This document shows positions 34,233-43,313 of a DNA stretch of 43,444 nt, in pieces. The translations under genes were made by a program, and so were the position numbers. Origin of the DNA: Alphaproteobacteria bacterium (lineage in GTDB: Bacteria; Pseudomonadota; Alphaproteobacteria; Micropepsales; Micropepsaceae). The stretch's first letter is position 1. Every line of letters starts with the position of its first letter. The notes beneath the pieces are model-generated. The model saw nothing but the letters and a program-made list of their open reading frames with translations, made no database searches and had not been told where the DNA came from. Location: NCBI GenBank assembly GCA_947473475.1, contig CANJBZ010000032.1, positions 1 to 43,444 of the forward strand. The letters run 5' to 3'.

Positions 34233-34922
34233 TCAATTCTTCGACGATTTGCCGTCATTGCGCGGCATCGGCGCAAGATCGGGCAACGCCACCCCTCGCT
34301 TGATTTGATCTATCTGCCATTTGTCGAGATGCTCCTGCTCCATGCCGAGCACCACCACCTCTTCCAAGAACGCCTGCGGGATCACCATCACCCCATCGGA
34401 ATCGCACATGATAATGTCATCCGGGAAAACCGCGACGCCGCCACAGGCGATCGGCTGCTGCCAATCGGCCAGCATCAGACTTGCGGCTGGAGGCGGCGCG
34501 GTGATGCCACTCATCCAGATCGGCATGCGGCTCGCCAGAAGGCCCATGCGGTCGCGCACCGCGCCATCCGTAACGATACCGGCGACGCCGCGCTTCACCA
34601 TGCGCTCGACGACAATGTCGCCAAACGTGGCCGCATCGCGGATCGAACGCGCATCGGCAATCGCGATGCATCCTGGCGGCATCATTTCCACCGCATCACG
34701 GTTCACCGGCATTTTGCGCGGCACGGCGCCTTCGACGGCTTCACGCGCGGGAATGAACCGCATCGTAAAAGCGCGGCCGACGGTGCGCGGAAAATCCACG
34801 CGCATCGGCATCGGTCCGCGTACCCACTGATTGCGCAGCCCCTTCTTCAAAAGCACGCCCGCGACGGAATCCGTCGAAATCTTGCGCAGATTGTTGAAGA
34901 GAACCGTTTCATCGTTCGACAT
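34233..34922 (-). CDS. RraA / HMG-aldolase superfamily protein
   Basis: The protein has 229 residues, longer than classic RraA (about 160). The core motif is visible as GDIVVERMVKRGVAGIVTDG followed by AVRDRM, with a catalytic-type Arg-Asp pair. The tail carries PDDIIMCDSDGVMVIPQAF. Members include the RNase E inhibitor RraA, 4-hydroxy-4-methyl-2-oxoglutarate aldolases and oxaloacetate decarboxylases. The D-G..V-R-D arrangement favours an aldolase/decarboxylase-type enzyme, but this is inference. It sits between pyrG and kdsA, and kdsA starts 2 bases after its stop. Confidence 0.82.
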   Translation of the reverse strand: MSNDETVLFNNLRKISTDSVAGVLLKKGLRNQWVRGPMPMRVDFPRTVGRAFTMRFIPAREAVEGAVPRKMPVNRDAVEMMPPGCIAIADARSIRDAATFGDIVVERMVKRGVAGIVTDGAVRDRMGLLASRMPIWMSGITAPPPAASLMLADWQQPIACGGVAVFPDDIIMCDSDGVMVIPQAFLEEVVVLGMEQEHLDKWQIDQIKRGVALPDLAPMPRNDGKSSKN

Positions 34923-35017
34923 TGCTGCTGTTCTTCTTTTGGCAATCGTTACAGAGACGATTAGCGGACACGGGCGAACCCGTCCAGCCGCGCAGCTTGG
35001 TCCAAGCGGCGAGCGAC

Positions 35018-36646
35018 CTAAACCAGACGGCTTTGCTGAACGGCCGCGCCGACAAAGGACGCGAACAGCGGGTGCGGATCGAGGGGCTTGGACTTCAGCT
35101 CAGGATGAAACTGCACGCCGATGAACCAGGGGTGATCGGTGATTTCCACGATTTCCGGCAGAATGCCGTCGGGCGAAAGGCCGGAAAACACCAATCCGTG
35201 CTCTTCCAATTGCCGCTGGTATTCGATGTTGACCTCGTACCGGTGACGGTGCCGTTCGCTGATGGTGGTCGTGCCATAAATTTCGGCGACCCGGCTTCCT
35301 GGGCGGAGCGTCGCGTCATAGGCGCCCAGGCGCATGGTGCCGCCCAAATCGGTGTCTGAGTTACGCCGTTCGACGTCGTTGCCTTTGGTCCATTCGGTCA
35401 TCAGCGCGATGACGGGATGGCGCGGCTGGCCGAATTCCGTCGAACCGGCCCCCGTCAATCCTGCGAGATTGCGCGCGGTTTCGATGACCGCCATCTGCAT
35501 GCCGAAGCAGATGCCGAAGAAGGGCACGCCACGTTCGCGCGCGAATTTTACCGCTTCGATTTTGCCTTCGCTGCCGCGCTCACCGAAGCCGCCCGGAACG
35601 AGAATGCCGTTTCGATCTTCCAGATAAACGGCAGCGTCGCCCTTTTCGAAGACTTCCGATTCGATCCAATCGATATTGACCCGCACATTGTTGGCCAGCC
35701 CGCCGTGAATCAGCGCCTCGATCAACGATTTGTATGAATCTTTGACCTGCGTGTACTTGCCGACGACGGCGATCTTGACCTCGCCCTCGGGCTTCAGCGC
35801 ACGATCCACGACCGCACGCCAACGTGACAAATCGGGCTCCGGCGCATCCTTGATGCCGAAGACTTCCAGCACTTGCGTGTCGAAGCCTTCGTTGTGATAC
35901 GCGATCGGCGCGTTGTAGATCGTATTCAGATTCAGCGCGGGGATGACGCGCTCAGCACGCACGTTGCAGAACAGCGCGATCTTCCGCCGGTCGTCTGAGC
36001 TGATCTCCATATCCGAACGGCACAGCAGGATATCCGGCTGAATACCGATGCTGCGCAGTTCCTTGACCGAGTGCTGGGTCGGTTTGGTCTTCAGCTCGCC
36101 CGCGGAGGTAATATAGGGCACCAGCGTCAGGTGCACGAAGCAGGTGCGGTCGTGTCCGAGATCGTTCCCAAGCTGACGAATCGCCTCGAAGAACGGCAGT
36201 CCCTCAATGTCGCCGACCGTGCCGCCGATTTCGCAGAGCAGGAAATCGATGCCGTCCAGACCGGCAATGACGAATTCTTTGATCAGATCGGTGACATGGG
36301 GAATTACCTGAACGGTGCGGCCGAGATAAAGCCCCTGCCTCTCTCTGGAGAGGATGTTCTGATAAATCCGGCCCGCGGTGACATTGTCCGACCGCGATGA
36401 GGCGACGCCGGTAAACCGCTCATAATGACCGAGATCGAGATCGGTCTCTGCCCCGTCATCGGTGACGTAGACTTCGCCATGCTGATAGGGACTCATCGTC
36501 CCCGGATCGACGTTGAGATACGGATCGAGCTTGCGCAAACGCACGCTGTAGCCGCGCGCTTGCAAAAGCGCACCGAGTGCCGCGGAAGCCAAGCCTTTTC
36601 CCAGGGAAGAGACCACGCCGCCGGTGATGAAGATCAACCGCGCCAT
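35018..36646 (-). CDS. pyrG: CTP synthase
   Basis: The protein has 542 residues and makes CTP from UTP with glutamine and ATP (EC 6.3.4.2). The N-terminal synthase domain begins [20 protein letters not shown]. The C-terminal class I glutamine amidotransferase domain shows [14 protein letters not shown] with the nucleophilic Cys, and the His/Glu pair near [17 protein letters not shown] 36646 starts at the conserved N-terminus; the upstream ATG at 36658 adds four residues. It supplies CTP that the KDO pathway downstream of kdsA uses. Confidence 0.96.
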   Translation of the reverse strand: MARLIFITGGVVSSLGKGLASAALGALLQARGYSVRLRKLDPYLNVDPGTMSPYQHGEVYVTDDGAETDLDLGHYERFTGVASSRSDNVTAGRIYQNILSRERQGLYLGRTVQVIPHVTDLIKEFVIAGLDGIDFLLCEIGGTVGDIEGLPFFEAIRQLGNDLGHDRTCFVHLTLVPYITSAGELKTKPTQHSVKELRSIGIQPDILLCRSDMEISSDDRRKIALFCNVRAERVIPALNLNTIYNAPIAYHNEGFDTQVLEVFGIKDAPEPDLSRWRAVVDRALKPEGEVKIAVVGKYTQVKDSYKSLIEALIHGGLANNVRVNIDWIESEVFEKGDAAVYLEDRNGILVPGGFGERGSEGKIEAVKFARERGVPFFGICFGMQMAVIETARNLAGLTGAGSTEFGQPRHPVIALMTEWTKGNDVERRNSDTDLGGTMRLGAYDATLRPGSRVAEIYGTTTISERHRHRYEVNIEYQRQLEEHGLVFSGLSPDGILPEIVEITDHPWFIGVQFHPELKSKPLDPHPLFASFVGAAVQQSRLV

Positions 36647-36744
36647 GGAAGCGCACAATGGCTCAAGGTCTCGCCTCGCTCAAGCGATATTCCTGCGCTG
36701 CTAACAGGTTCATGACAATTACAATGCTTGTTCTTATGCGCCAC

Positions 36745-37128
36745 TCAGCGCGTCGGCGGAACGGCGGGCAATTGCGGCACAGCCGGAGCCGCCGGAGCGG
36801 CGCCAGGCGCCGCCGGCGGTGCGGCAGGTCCGCGCGATGGCAACGCGCCGGGTGCGCCTTGCTGTGATGCGGGCGCCAGCAACGAGCTTGGCTGACGCGC
36901 GCCGAGAGACAGCAACGTGAGGGTCATGCTGGTCACGAAGAACACCAGCCCCAAGATCGCCGTTGTGCGGCTCAACGTGCTGGCCGCTCCACGCGGTGAA
37001 AACAACCCGCCAATGCCGGAACCGCCACCGCCCATACCGAGCGCGCCGCCTTCGGAACGCTGCAGCAGCACAACGCAGATCAGCGCCATGGCGACCAAAA
37101 GATGAATGATAATAAGTACCGCTTGCAT
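36745..37128 (-). CDS. secG: Preprotein translocase subunit SecG
   Basis: The protein has 127 residues. Two transmembrane helices flank the cytoplasmic Gly-rich loop: MQAVLIIIHLLVAMALICVV, then LLQRSEGGALGMGGGGSG, then TTAILGLVFFVTSMTLTLLS. The C-terminal 50 residues are Ala/Pro-rich (PAAPPAAPGAAPAAPAVPQL), a disordered tail common in alphaproteobacterial SecG. It assists SecYEG. The gene order with tpiA and pyrG is conserved in the class. Confidence 0.92.
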   Translation of the reverse strand: MQAVLIIIHLLVAMALICVVLLQRSEGGALGMGGGGSGIGGLFSPRGAASTLSRTTAILGLVFFVTSMTLTLLSLGARQPSSLLAPASQQGAPGALPSRGPAAPPAAPGAAPAAPAVPQLPAVPPTR

Positions 37129-37290
37129 GGACTGCCGGTGCCGGGTTCCTGGGATGAGGGGATATCGATACGCCGATGACCCGCGTCAATAGACGAATTC
37201 GGCCGGGCGGAAAACAGAAATCGGCGTCACCCACGAGGGAAGCCTGCGGCTAAATGCAAAATGCCCGCGATTGCAGGCAGTTACCTTGGC

Positions 37291-37315
37291 TAGAACATGA
37301 TCCGATCATGCTCTA
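37291..37315. repeat. 25-base near-palindrome upstream of secG
   Basis: TAGAACATGATC-CG-ATCATG then CTCTA reads almost identically on both strands (one mismatched pair). The GAGCATGATC core resembles dispersed palindromic repeats of alphaproteobacteria, here without the usual AAAAGTGG loop. It lies in the 248-base gap between secG and the response-regulator gene, the only notable element I see in that gap. Confidence 0.55.
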
Positions 37316-37376
37316 GATTCCTTGAATTGCCGCGCAACTTACCGGCGAACCGGCGTCCACTTCGCCGGATTGCGCT

Positions 37377-38345
37377 CTAAGCGGCGGCAAAGCGGGCAGA
37401 ACGCCGGGTCACTAACTCGTCCAACGCAACCAACTGAGCCGGTTCGACCTCTTCAGCAGCAAGCATCCGGCCCAGCGACATGGCGGTATGCCCCAGCATC
37501 CCAAGGGGCGCTTTGCGCCGCGCATCCCCGTCCGGCGCGGCGGCCCGTGCCAATTCCAGCAGCGTCCGAACGGAGTCTTCGATGCTGTCGCACCACCCCG
37601 GAACGGCGTCCTGGCGCAGAAGCAAAGCGCGGTTCTTGATCTCCGACGCCACCTGGCCGATCCGCCCCAGAATCTCGGCATAATCATGGGCATCGGACCG
37701 CCGGCGTTCGAGCATGTGCCACTGCAGGCACAGCTGCACCGCATCGCGCCGGACTTTCTCGGTGTTCAATTTTTTCTTGCCCGCCGCCACACTCTGGGCG
37801 ATTCGGCGGACGATTTCGTCGTCCGTGGCGGTGTCCGAAGCGCGCAGCTTCAACAGGTTTGGCACGTCCATGCCGGGCGCATCGCCCGGACGCGGCACCC
37901 GCCGGCGGTCCGGGCCGATATAGTCCGACGTCACGACAAAAGCTTTGCGGCGCTCGACGTGCAGGCGAATTCGTTCGCCCAGGAGGCCGGTCGAAACGGG
38001 ACGTGCCATCAGATCGTCGGCTCCCGAATTCACCGCCTGGGTGATAATGGAGGCATCGCGCCGCCATGTCGTAGCCAAAACCACGATGAACGGATTGTCG
38101 CCCAAGACGCCACGGCGGACGCTTTGAATAGCCTCGCAAATTTGCGGGTCCCCGCCCGAAACCTCCGCCAACAGCAGATCCGGGGGTGCGTCGCGCAAGC
38201 GTGCGCTTAGAATATCAAGGGTTGGGGCGGCCGCGACTTTGCGGTAACCGAGCGAAAGCAGCGAAGCACGGGTGGCATTGCGGTTGGCGGCCACTGGATC
38301 GTAAATCAGAATCTCTGCTGTTTCGAGAAATCGCCTGGAGATCAT
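37377..38345 (-). CDS. Response-regulator-like protein with altered phosphorylation site
   Basis: The protein has 322 residues from ATG 38345. Residues 10-125 form a receiver-like fold (EILIYDPVAANRNATRASLL; NPFIVVLATTWRRDASIITQ). At the phosphoacceptor position the usual Asp is Glu61 (LLLAEVSGGD), and the conserved Lys after the last strand is Arg115 (MARPVS). Asp16 and Thr92 remain. A YIGPDRRR motif follows at about residues 140-150, then a long helical C-terminus without a DNA-binding domain. It may act without phosphorylation, locked by Glu (inference). It is not next to any kinase gene. Confidence 0.75.
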   Translation of the reverse strand: MISRRFLETAEILIYDPVAANRNATRASLLSLGYRKVAAAPTLDILSARLRDAPPDLLLAEVSGGDPQICEAIQSVRRGVLGDNPFIVVLATTWRRDASIITQAVNSGADDLMARPVSTGLLGERIRLHVERRKAFVVTSDYIGPDRRRVPRPGDAPGMDVPNLLKLRASDTATDDEIVRRIAQSVAAGKKKLNTEKVRRDAVQLCLQWHMLERRRSDAHDYAEILGRIGQVASEIKNRALLLRQDAVPGWCDSIEDSVRTLLELARAAAPDGDARRKAPLGMLGHTAMSLGRMLAAEEVEPAQLVALDELVTRRSARFAAA

Positions 38346-38450
38346 ACCGGTGCCTCGCCTCCTGGACACCTATCATGGTGCGCCTTAAAGCCTGGTGCCG
38401 CATTGCGAAGGCAATTGTCTCAAATTTGACGAAACGTCTTTGTCCCGCAT

Positions 38451-39200
38451 TCACCGCCGCGGTACAGCCCGGATAATAGCCAGGAAATCCGCAGCCTTCA
38501 GGCTGGCCCCGCCCACGAGAGCGCCGTCAACATTACGGACCGCAAGGATTTCAGCCGCATTATCCGGCTTCACCGAGCCGCCATAAAGAATGCGGATCGT
38601 CTCTCCGGCGGCGGAAAATCGTGCGGCCAGCGTCTCCCGGATGGCGGCATGCATCTCGGCGATTTCCGCAATGGTCGGCGTTTTCCCCGTGCCGATGGCC
38701 CAGATGGGTTCATAGGCGATGGTGAAATCGCCAGCTTCCACACCGGATGGAATGCTCGCCTCCAGTTGCCCGGTTACCACCGCGACCGCCTGCCCCGCCT
38801 CGCGCTCACGTTCCGATTCGCCCACGCAGAGAATGGCCATCAGCCCGGCACGGCGCGCAGCCGTCATTTTCCCGGCGACCGTCAGATTGGTTTCACCATG
38901 ATATTGCCGCCGCTCCGAATGGCCCAGAATCACGGCTGTGGCGCCGGCATCGCGAAGCATCTCGGCCGACATTTCCCCCGTAAAGGCGCCCGACGCCTTT
39001 GCATGGCAATCCTGTCCGCCCACCGACATGGGGCCTTCTTCGACGACTCGTGCGGATTCCATGATCAAAGTCGCGGGTGGACAAATCAGCACGTCCGCGC
39101 GTGCCGGCTCATCGGCAAGGCCCCGCTTCAAGGACCGGATTTCGGCCAAAGCGGTCTTTAACCCATTCATTTTCCAATTGCCGGCCAGAAGCATACGCAT
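38451..39200 (-). CDS. tpiA: Triosephosphate isomerase
   Basis: The protein has 249 residues (EC 5.3.1.1). Catalytic residues are visible: Lys in MLLAGNWKMN, His in LGHSERRQYHGE, Glu in AYEPIWAIGTGKT, with the phosphate loop near ILYGGSVKPDNA. The start at 39200 gives MRMLLAGNWKMN; ATG 39194 is an alternative two codons later. Divergent from ppiD with 121 bases between the start codons, a conserved alphaproteobacterial arrangement. Confidence 0.95.
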   Translation of the reverse strand: MRMLLAGNWKMNGLKTALAEIRSLKRGLADEPARADVLICPPATLIMESARVVEEGPMSVGGQDCHAKASGAFTGEMSAEMLRDAGATAVILGHSERRQYHGETNLTVAGKMTAARRAGLMAILCVGESEREREAGQAVAVVTGQLEASIPSGVEAGDFTIAYEPIWAIGTGKTPTIAEIAEMHAAIRETLAARFSAAGETIRILYGGSVKPDNAAEILAVRNVDGALVGGASLKAADFLAIIRAVPRR

Positions 39201-39321
39201 ACAACATCACCACCCGCGAATTGCTGATCGCGCCCCGGCCGTCCCTTTTGGGGAAAGCCTTGCCGCGTCCGTCCCCTCTCCCTATCATCCGCGGCCCTTT
39301 CAGACTATTTGGTTTTTTACC

Positions 39322-41211
39322 ATGCTGCAGCAGCTTCGAGTCGCGTCCAAATCCTGGGTTGCCTCTGTCATCATAGGCATCCTGGTCCTGGCCTTTGCCC
39401 TTTGGGGCGTCGCGGATATTTTCCGCGGCGGCGCCGACAATGTCGTCGCCGACGTTGGAAGCACGTCCATCACCGATACCGAATTCGACCTTCAGCTGAA
39501 GACCGAGTTGCGGCAGATTTCGGCCCAAACGCGAACAGAGCTTACGATGGAACAGGCCAAAGCGATTGGCCTGGACAAGACGGTTCTGGATACGGTGATC
39601 AGCCGCACGGCCCTGGACGAACAGGCCAAAAAGCTCGGCCTGATCGCCTCGCAACAAACTGTCGAAACCCAGATCAAGACCGCCGATGCCTTCCGCGGCG
39701 CCGACGGTGCGTTCGACTTTGCCCGTTTCGCGCAGGCGCTGCGGGACAGCAATATGACGGAGCAGATGTTCGTTGCCGCCACGGGAAAAGACATCGCCCG
39801 TGCGCAATTGCTGGACGCCTTGACCGACGGCGTTGCGGCCCCGCCCGGACTGGCGCGCCTGCTCTATGATTTCGTCAGTGAGGAGCGCGTCGCGGAATAT
39901 TTGATCGTGACGCCGGAAGAAGCCGGCCAAGTCCCCGAACCCACGCAGGCTGAGCTTGAGGCGTTCCACAAAGCGCATGGGACGCAGTTCAGCTCGCCCG
40001 AATATCGCGCATTGGATTACGTGCAGATCGTGCCCGACCAAGTGAGCGGTGAGATTCAGGTGTCCGATGCGGACCTGAAGGCCGAATTTGACGCCAACAA
40101 AGCGACGTATGAAAAAGCCGAGCAGCGCGAAATCGAACAGCTCGCTTTCCCGAGCAAAGACGCCGCGGACACCGCCGCGATGAAGATCAAAACCGCCGCC
40201 GACTTTGCCGCGGTCGCCAAGGAGCGCGGACTTAAGGACCAGGACGTGAAGCTCGGCACGCTGGCCGCGAACGGTTTGGATCCGAAACTTTCGGCAGCGG
40301 TTTTCGCCTTGCCCGAAGGCGGGGTCACCTCCCCGGTACAAGGTCCCTTCGGCTGGGTGATTCTGCACGCCGCCAAAGTTATTTCCGGTGAGACAAAGAC
40401 ATTCGAGGACGTCAAAGACCTGCTCAAGACCAATCTGACCAAGTCTCGCGCGGCAGCCAAGCTCACCGAGATTGCCAATAAGTTCGAAGACGGCCGCGGC
40501 AGCGGTGATTCGCTTGCGGAAGCGGCCATGAAGGAAGGGCTGATGGTTCATCATGTCGCCGCCACCGACCGGCAGGGCATGACGCCGGAGCGCAGCGAAT
40601 CGGAAGTGGCGAAAATTCCGCTTTTGCTGGAGCGTGCTTTTCAAACCGAGACCGGCGAGGAAAGCGATCTCTTCCAGAGCGAAGACGGTCTGTATTTCGC
40701 GCTCAAAATGGACGGCGTTACGCCGCCGGCGGTTCGTCCGCTGGAATCGGTGCGAGAGGAAGTGCGCGAAGCGTTCGTTGCCGAGAAGCGCAACCAGCTC
40801 CTGGCGGCCAAAGTAAAGACGCTGGCCGACGAGGCAACCAAAACCAAAAGCCTTGCCGCCGCCGGAAAGTCACTCGGCCGCGCGCCGCTGACAAGCCAGC
40901 CGCTGAAGCGCAATGAAATGAGTGAGGTGTTTTCGGCGCAGCTTCTCAACCAGCTCTTTGGCAATCCTTCGGGCGTCGCCGTTACGGCGCCTGCCGCCTC
41001 AGGCAAAGGCGTTGTGATCGCGCAGGTCAACAAGGTGCTGCATCCCGAGCCGGATCTTTCGAGCGCGGCCTATGTCAACTTCCGCCGCTCGGCTGCCCAG
41101 CAGCTTGGGTTAACGACCGTCGATACCGTTGCGGCGGCAGCGAAGAAGCAGGCCGGCGTCACCATTCACCAGGATACCCTTCAGCGGGTCCTCGGCGACA
41201 ATCAGCAGTAA
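39322..41211 (+). CDS. ppiD: Peptidylprolyl isomerase, PpiD/SurA-type periplasmic chaperone
   Basis: The protein has 629 residues. A single N-terminal transmembrane helix (SWVASVIIGILVLAFALWGV) anchors it with the rest in the periplasm. A SurA_N-like chaperone region (about residues 35-160) precedes a parvulin-type rotamase domain (about 255-365; KLSAAVFALPEGGVTSPVQG then PFGWVILHA). A C-terminal chaperone part ends in QQ. ATG 39322 is the first start matching the PpiD N-terminus; upstream frame sequence is antisense to tpiA. It helps fold proteins leaving SecYEG. trpE starts 11 bases later. Confidence 0.92.
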   Translation: MLQQLRVASKSWVASVIIGILVLAFALWGVADIFRGGADNVVADVGSTSITDTEFDLQLKTELRQISAQTRTELTMEQAKAIGLDKTVLDTVISRTALDEQAKKLGLIASQQTVETQIKTADAFRGADGAFDFARFAQALRDSNMTEQMFVAATGKDIARAQLLDALTDGVAAPPGLARLLYDFVSEERVAEYLIVTPEEAGQVPEPTQAELEAFHKAHGTQFSSPEYRALDYVQIVPDQVSGEIQVSDADLKAEFDANKATYEKAEQREIEQLAFPSKDAADTAAMKIKTAADFAAVAKERGLKDQDVKLGTLAANGLDPKLSAAVFALPEGGVTSPVQGPFGWVILHAAKVISGETKTFEDVKDLLKTNLTKSRAAAKLTEIANKFEDGRGSGDSLAEAAMKEGLMVHHVAATDRQGMTPERSESEVAKIPLLLERAFQTETGEESDLFQSEDGLYFALKMDGVTPPAVRPLESVREEVREAFVAEKRNQLLAAKVKTLADEATKTKSLAAAGKSLGRAPLTSQPLKRNEMSEVFSAQLLNQLFGNPSGVAVTAPAASGKGVVIAQVNKVLHPEPDLSSAAYVNFRRSAAQQLGLTTVDTVAAAAKKQAGVTIHQDTLQRVLGDNQQ

Positions 41212-41222
41212 GTTCATTTCGT

Positions 41223-42743
41223 ATGGATATCTCTCCGGGCTTCTCTCAATTCGCATCCGTATATGAGCAGGGCCAGCCGCAGGCACTCTACGCTCGGCTT
41301 ATCGCGGACCTGGAGACGCCAGTCTCCGCCTTCCTGAAACTGGCGGAGGGGCGCGCCAATGCGTTCCTGCTTGAGAGCGTGCAAGGCGGCGAGGCACGCG
41401 GGCGCTATTCCATCATCGGTTTGAAACCCGATGTCATCTGGCGCTGCCGCGACGGCAAGGCCGAGATAAACCGCGATGCCCAAACGGACCCCGAACGGTT
41501 TTCCCCCGACGACGATGCGGACAAACCTCTGGTCGCGCTGAAGCGGCTTATCCGCAGCGTCCGCATGGAGCTGCCGCCAGAACTGCCGCCGATGGCCACG
41601 GGGCTGTTTGGGTATATCGGCTATGACATCGTGCGGCAGATGGAGCGGCTTCCCTCGCCTCCTCCCGATGTGCTGGGGCTTCCCGAAGCGTGCATGCTGC
41701 GGCCAACCATCACGGCGATTTTCGACAGCATCCGCGATGAGATTATTGTCGTAACGCCGGTTTGGCCGGACAAGGCTGTGAGTGCGCGCGCCGCCTATGA
41801 ACGCGCAGCGGAACGGCTGGAAAGCACGATCGCCGATTTGGAGCGCAGCACCGTTCCGGCGCCGCCTTCAGACGTGAAAGCCGCGGTCGGGCCAGCGCAA
41901 TCGAACACCAGCCATGCGGATTATCTGGCCATGGTCGAAACGGCCAAGGAATATATCCGCGCCGGCGACATCTTCCAGGTCGTCCCGAGTCAGCGATTCC
42001 GGCGCACCTTTACGCTGCCGCCGCTTGCGCTCTACCGGGCCTTGCGGCGGCTCAATCCGTCGCCGTTTCTGTACTTCCTGAATTTTCCCGATTTCGCGAT
42101 TGTCGGTTCGAGCCCGGAAATTCTGGTTCGTTTGCGCGATGGCGTGGTGACCATCCGTCCCATCGCCGGAACCAGGCCGCGCGGAAAAACGCCGGAGGAA
42201 GACCAGCGCCTGGCCGGCGAATTGATGGCCGATCCCAAGGAGCGCGCCGAGCACCTGATGTTGCTCGATCTTGGCCGCAACGATGTCGGCCGTGTCGCAC
42301 AAATCGGCAGTGTGCGGGTTACCGACCAATTCTTCATCGAGCGCTATTCGCATGTGATGCATCTGGTTTCGAATGTGGAAGGCCAGATCAGGCCTGATTA
42401 CGACGCCGTCGATGCGCTGGTCGCTGGGTTTCCGGCGGGTACGCTGTCCGGCGCGCCCAAGGTGCGGGCGATGGAAATCATCGACGAGTTGGAAAAGGAA
42501 AAACGCGGCGTTTATGCGGGCGCCGTCGGCTACTTCGCCGCTGACGGCACCATGGACACCTGCATTGTCCTGCGCACGGCCATCGTTAAAGACGGCATGA
42601 TGTATGTGCAGGCCGGCGGCGGCGTCGTGGTCGATTCCGATCCGGAGGCCGAGTATCAGGAAACTGTAAACAAGGCGAAGGCGCTGATGGCAGCGGCAGA
42701 CGAGGCCGTGCGCTACGCCGCAGCTTCGAAACGCGGGCAATAA
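41223..42743 (+). CDS. trpE: Anthranilate synthase component I
   Basis: The protein has 506 residues and makes anthranilate from chorismate with glutamine-derived ammonia supplied by TrpG (EC 4.1.3.27). The tryptophan feedback motif LLESVQGGEARGRYSIIG is present. The chorismate-binding domain shows FQVVPSQRF, IVGSSPEILVRL, PIAGTRPRG, DLGRNDVGRV and AGTLSGAPKVRAMEII. It is 11 bases after ppiD, so the two are probably co-transcribed. trpG normally follows in alphaproteobacteria, but a PqqD-like gene and an IS21 end follow here. Confidence 0.95.
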   Translation: MDISPGFSQFASVYEQGQPQALYARLIADLETPVSAFLKLAEGRANAFLLESVQGGEARGRYSIIGLKPDVIWRCRDGKAEINRDAQTDPERFSPDDDADKPLVALKRLIRSVRMELPPELPPMATGLFGYIGYDIVRQMERLPSPPPDVLGLPEACMLRPTITAIFDSIRDEIIVVTPVWPDKAVSARAAYERAAERLESTIADLERSTVPAPPSDVKAAVGPAQSNTSHADYLAMVETAKEYIRAGDIFQVVPSQRFRRTFTLPPLALYRALRRLNPSPFLYFLNFPDFAIVGSSPEILVRLRDGVVTIRPIAGTRPRGKTPEEDQRLAGELMADPKERAEHLMLLDLGRNDVGRVAQIGSVRVTDQFFIERYSHVMHLVSNVEGQIRPDYDAVDALVAGFPAGTLSGAPKVRAMEIIDELEKEKRGVYAGAVGYFAADGTMDTCIVLRTAIVKDGMMYVQAGGGVVVDSDPEAEYQETVNKAKALMAAADEAVRYAAASKRGQ

Positions 42744-42866
42744 CGGGCAGCCGCCGTTGCGCCGTTAATGAAATTCCCACCACCGGATAATAGTCTCCAG
42801 GCCATCGCGAGATGGGGCGAGCGCAACGTCCGCACCGTCCCGCAAATTTCAGGGATTTGCCCGGAC

Positions 42867-43304
42867 ATGGAAGATCAATCGACAAATGCCGTTGTGCCGG
42901 ACCTCGTCCTGTTGCCGTTGGACGATGAGTTTGTCGCTTTTTCGGAAATGGCCCAAAGCATTGTCGGCCTCAATGCTGGCGCGGCCGCCATTGTGCAGTC
43001 CCTGCAGGCCGGCCGAACGTCATCGGACATTGTGAGGAGCCTCTCCTCCGAGGCCGCCGCCGAAGCAAATCAAGCGCAAGAATGGCTGGATTCCGTTCTG
43101 CATGTGCTGGGCGCCGGCGGAATGCTGGCTGGTAAGAGCGCCAGGCGTCACGCTTTGCCCGAACCCATCGATGAAGACGAAGGGCCGAAGAATTTACCCA
43201 GAGACATGCCCGCCCTTACGCCCTTCGAACCTGCGTTCGCACGCCGCTACCGGCTGCTCGACACCTGCGCCCTGATCCGCTTCCAGGAGCGCGCTCAGGT
43301 ATAA
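42867..43304 (+). CDS. PqqD-like protein, probably truncated by the IS21 element
   Basis: The product has 145 residues from ATG 42867, with AGGGA about 11 bases upstream; an ATG at 42768 would add 33 residues without a ribosome site. The N-terminal half (LVLLPLDDEFVAFSEMAQSI, GLNAGAAAIVQSLQAGRTS) fits the PqqD/RiPP-recognition winged-helix fold. The end, FARRYRLLDTCALIRFQERA, resembles the opening of HprK-related kinase domains that follow PqqD domains in fusion proteins, then stops at 43302, 10 bases before the first IS21 repeat. I infer a kinase fusion cut by insertion; the similarity is from memory. Confidence 0.55.
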   Translation: MEDQSTNAVVPDLVLLPLDDEFVAFSEMAQSIVGLNAGAAAIVQSLQAGRTSSDIVRSLSSEAAAEANQAQEWLDSVLHVLGAGGMLAGKSARRHALPEPIDEDEGPKNLPRDMPALTPFEPAFARRYRLLDTCALIRFQERAQV

Positions 43305-43313
43305 ATCGCGGGA

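Noticed and set aside
37129-37376. Possible tRNA gene downstream of the response-regulator gene and before secG
   Set aside because: Looked for because tRNA genes often flank secG in other bacteria, but no T-loop GGTTCGA-type motif or acceptor pairing was found. I saw no tRNA or rRNA anywhere in the window.
39109-40644. Long minus-strand open frame opposite ppiD
   Set aside because: It shows no domain signature, and the plus strand encodes a clear PpiD protein.
41212-41222. Tryptophan attenuator before trpE
   Set aside because: Only 11 bases separate ppiD and trpE, with no room for a leader peptide and terminator.
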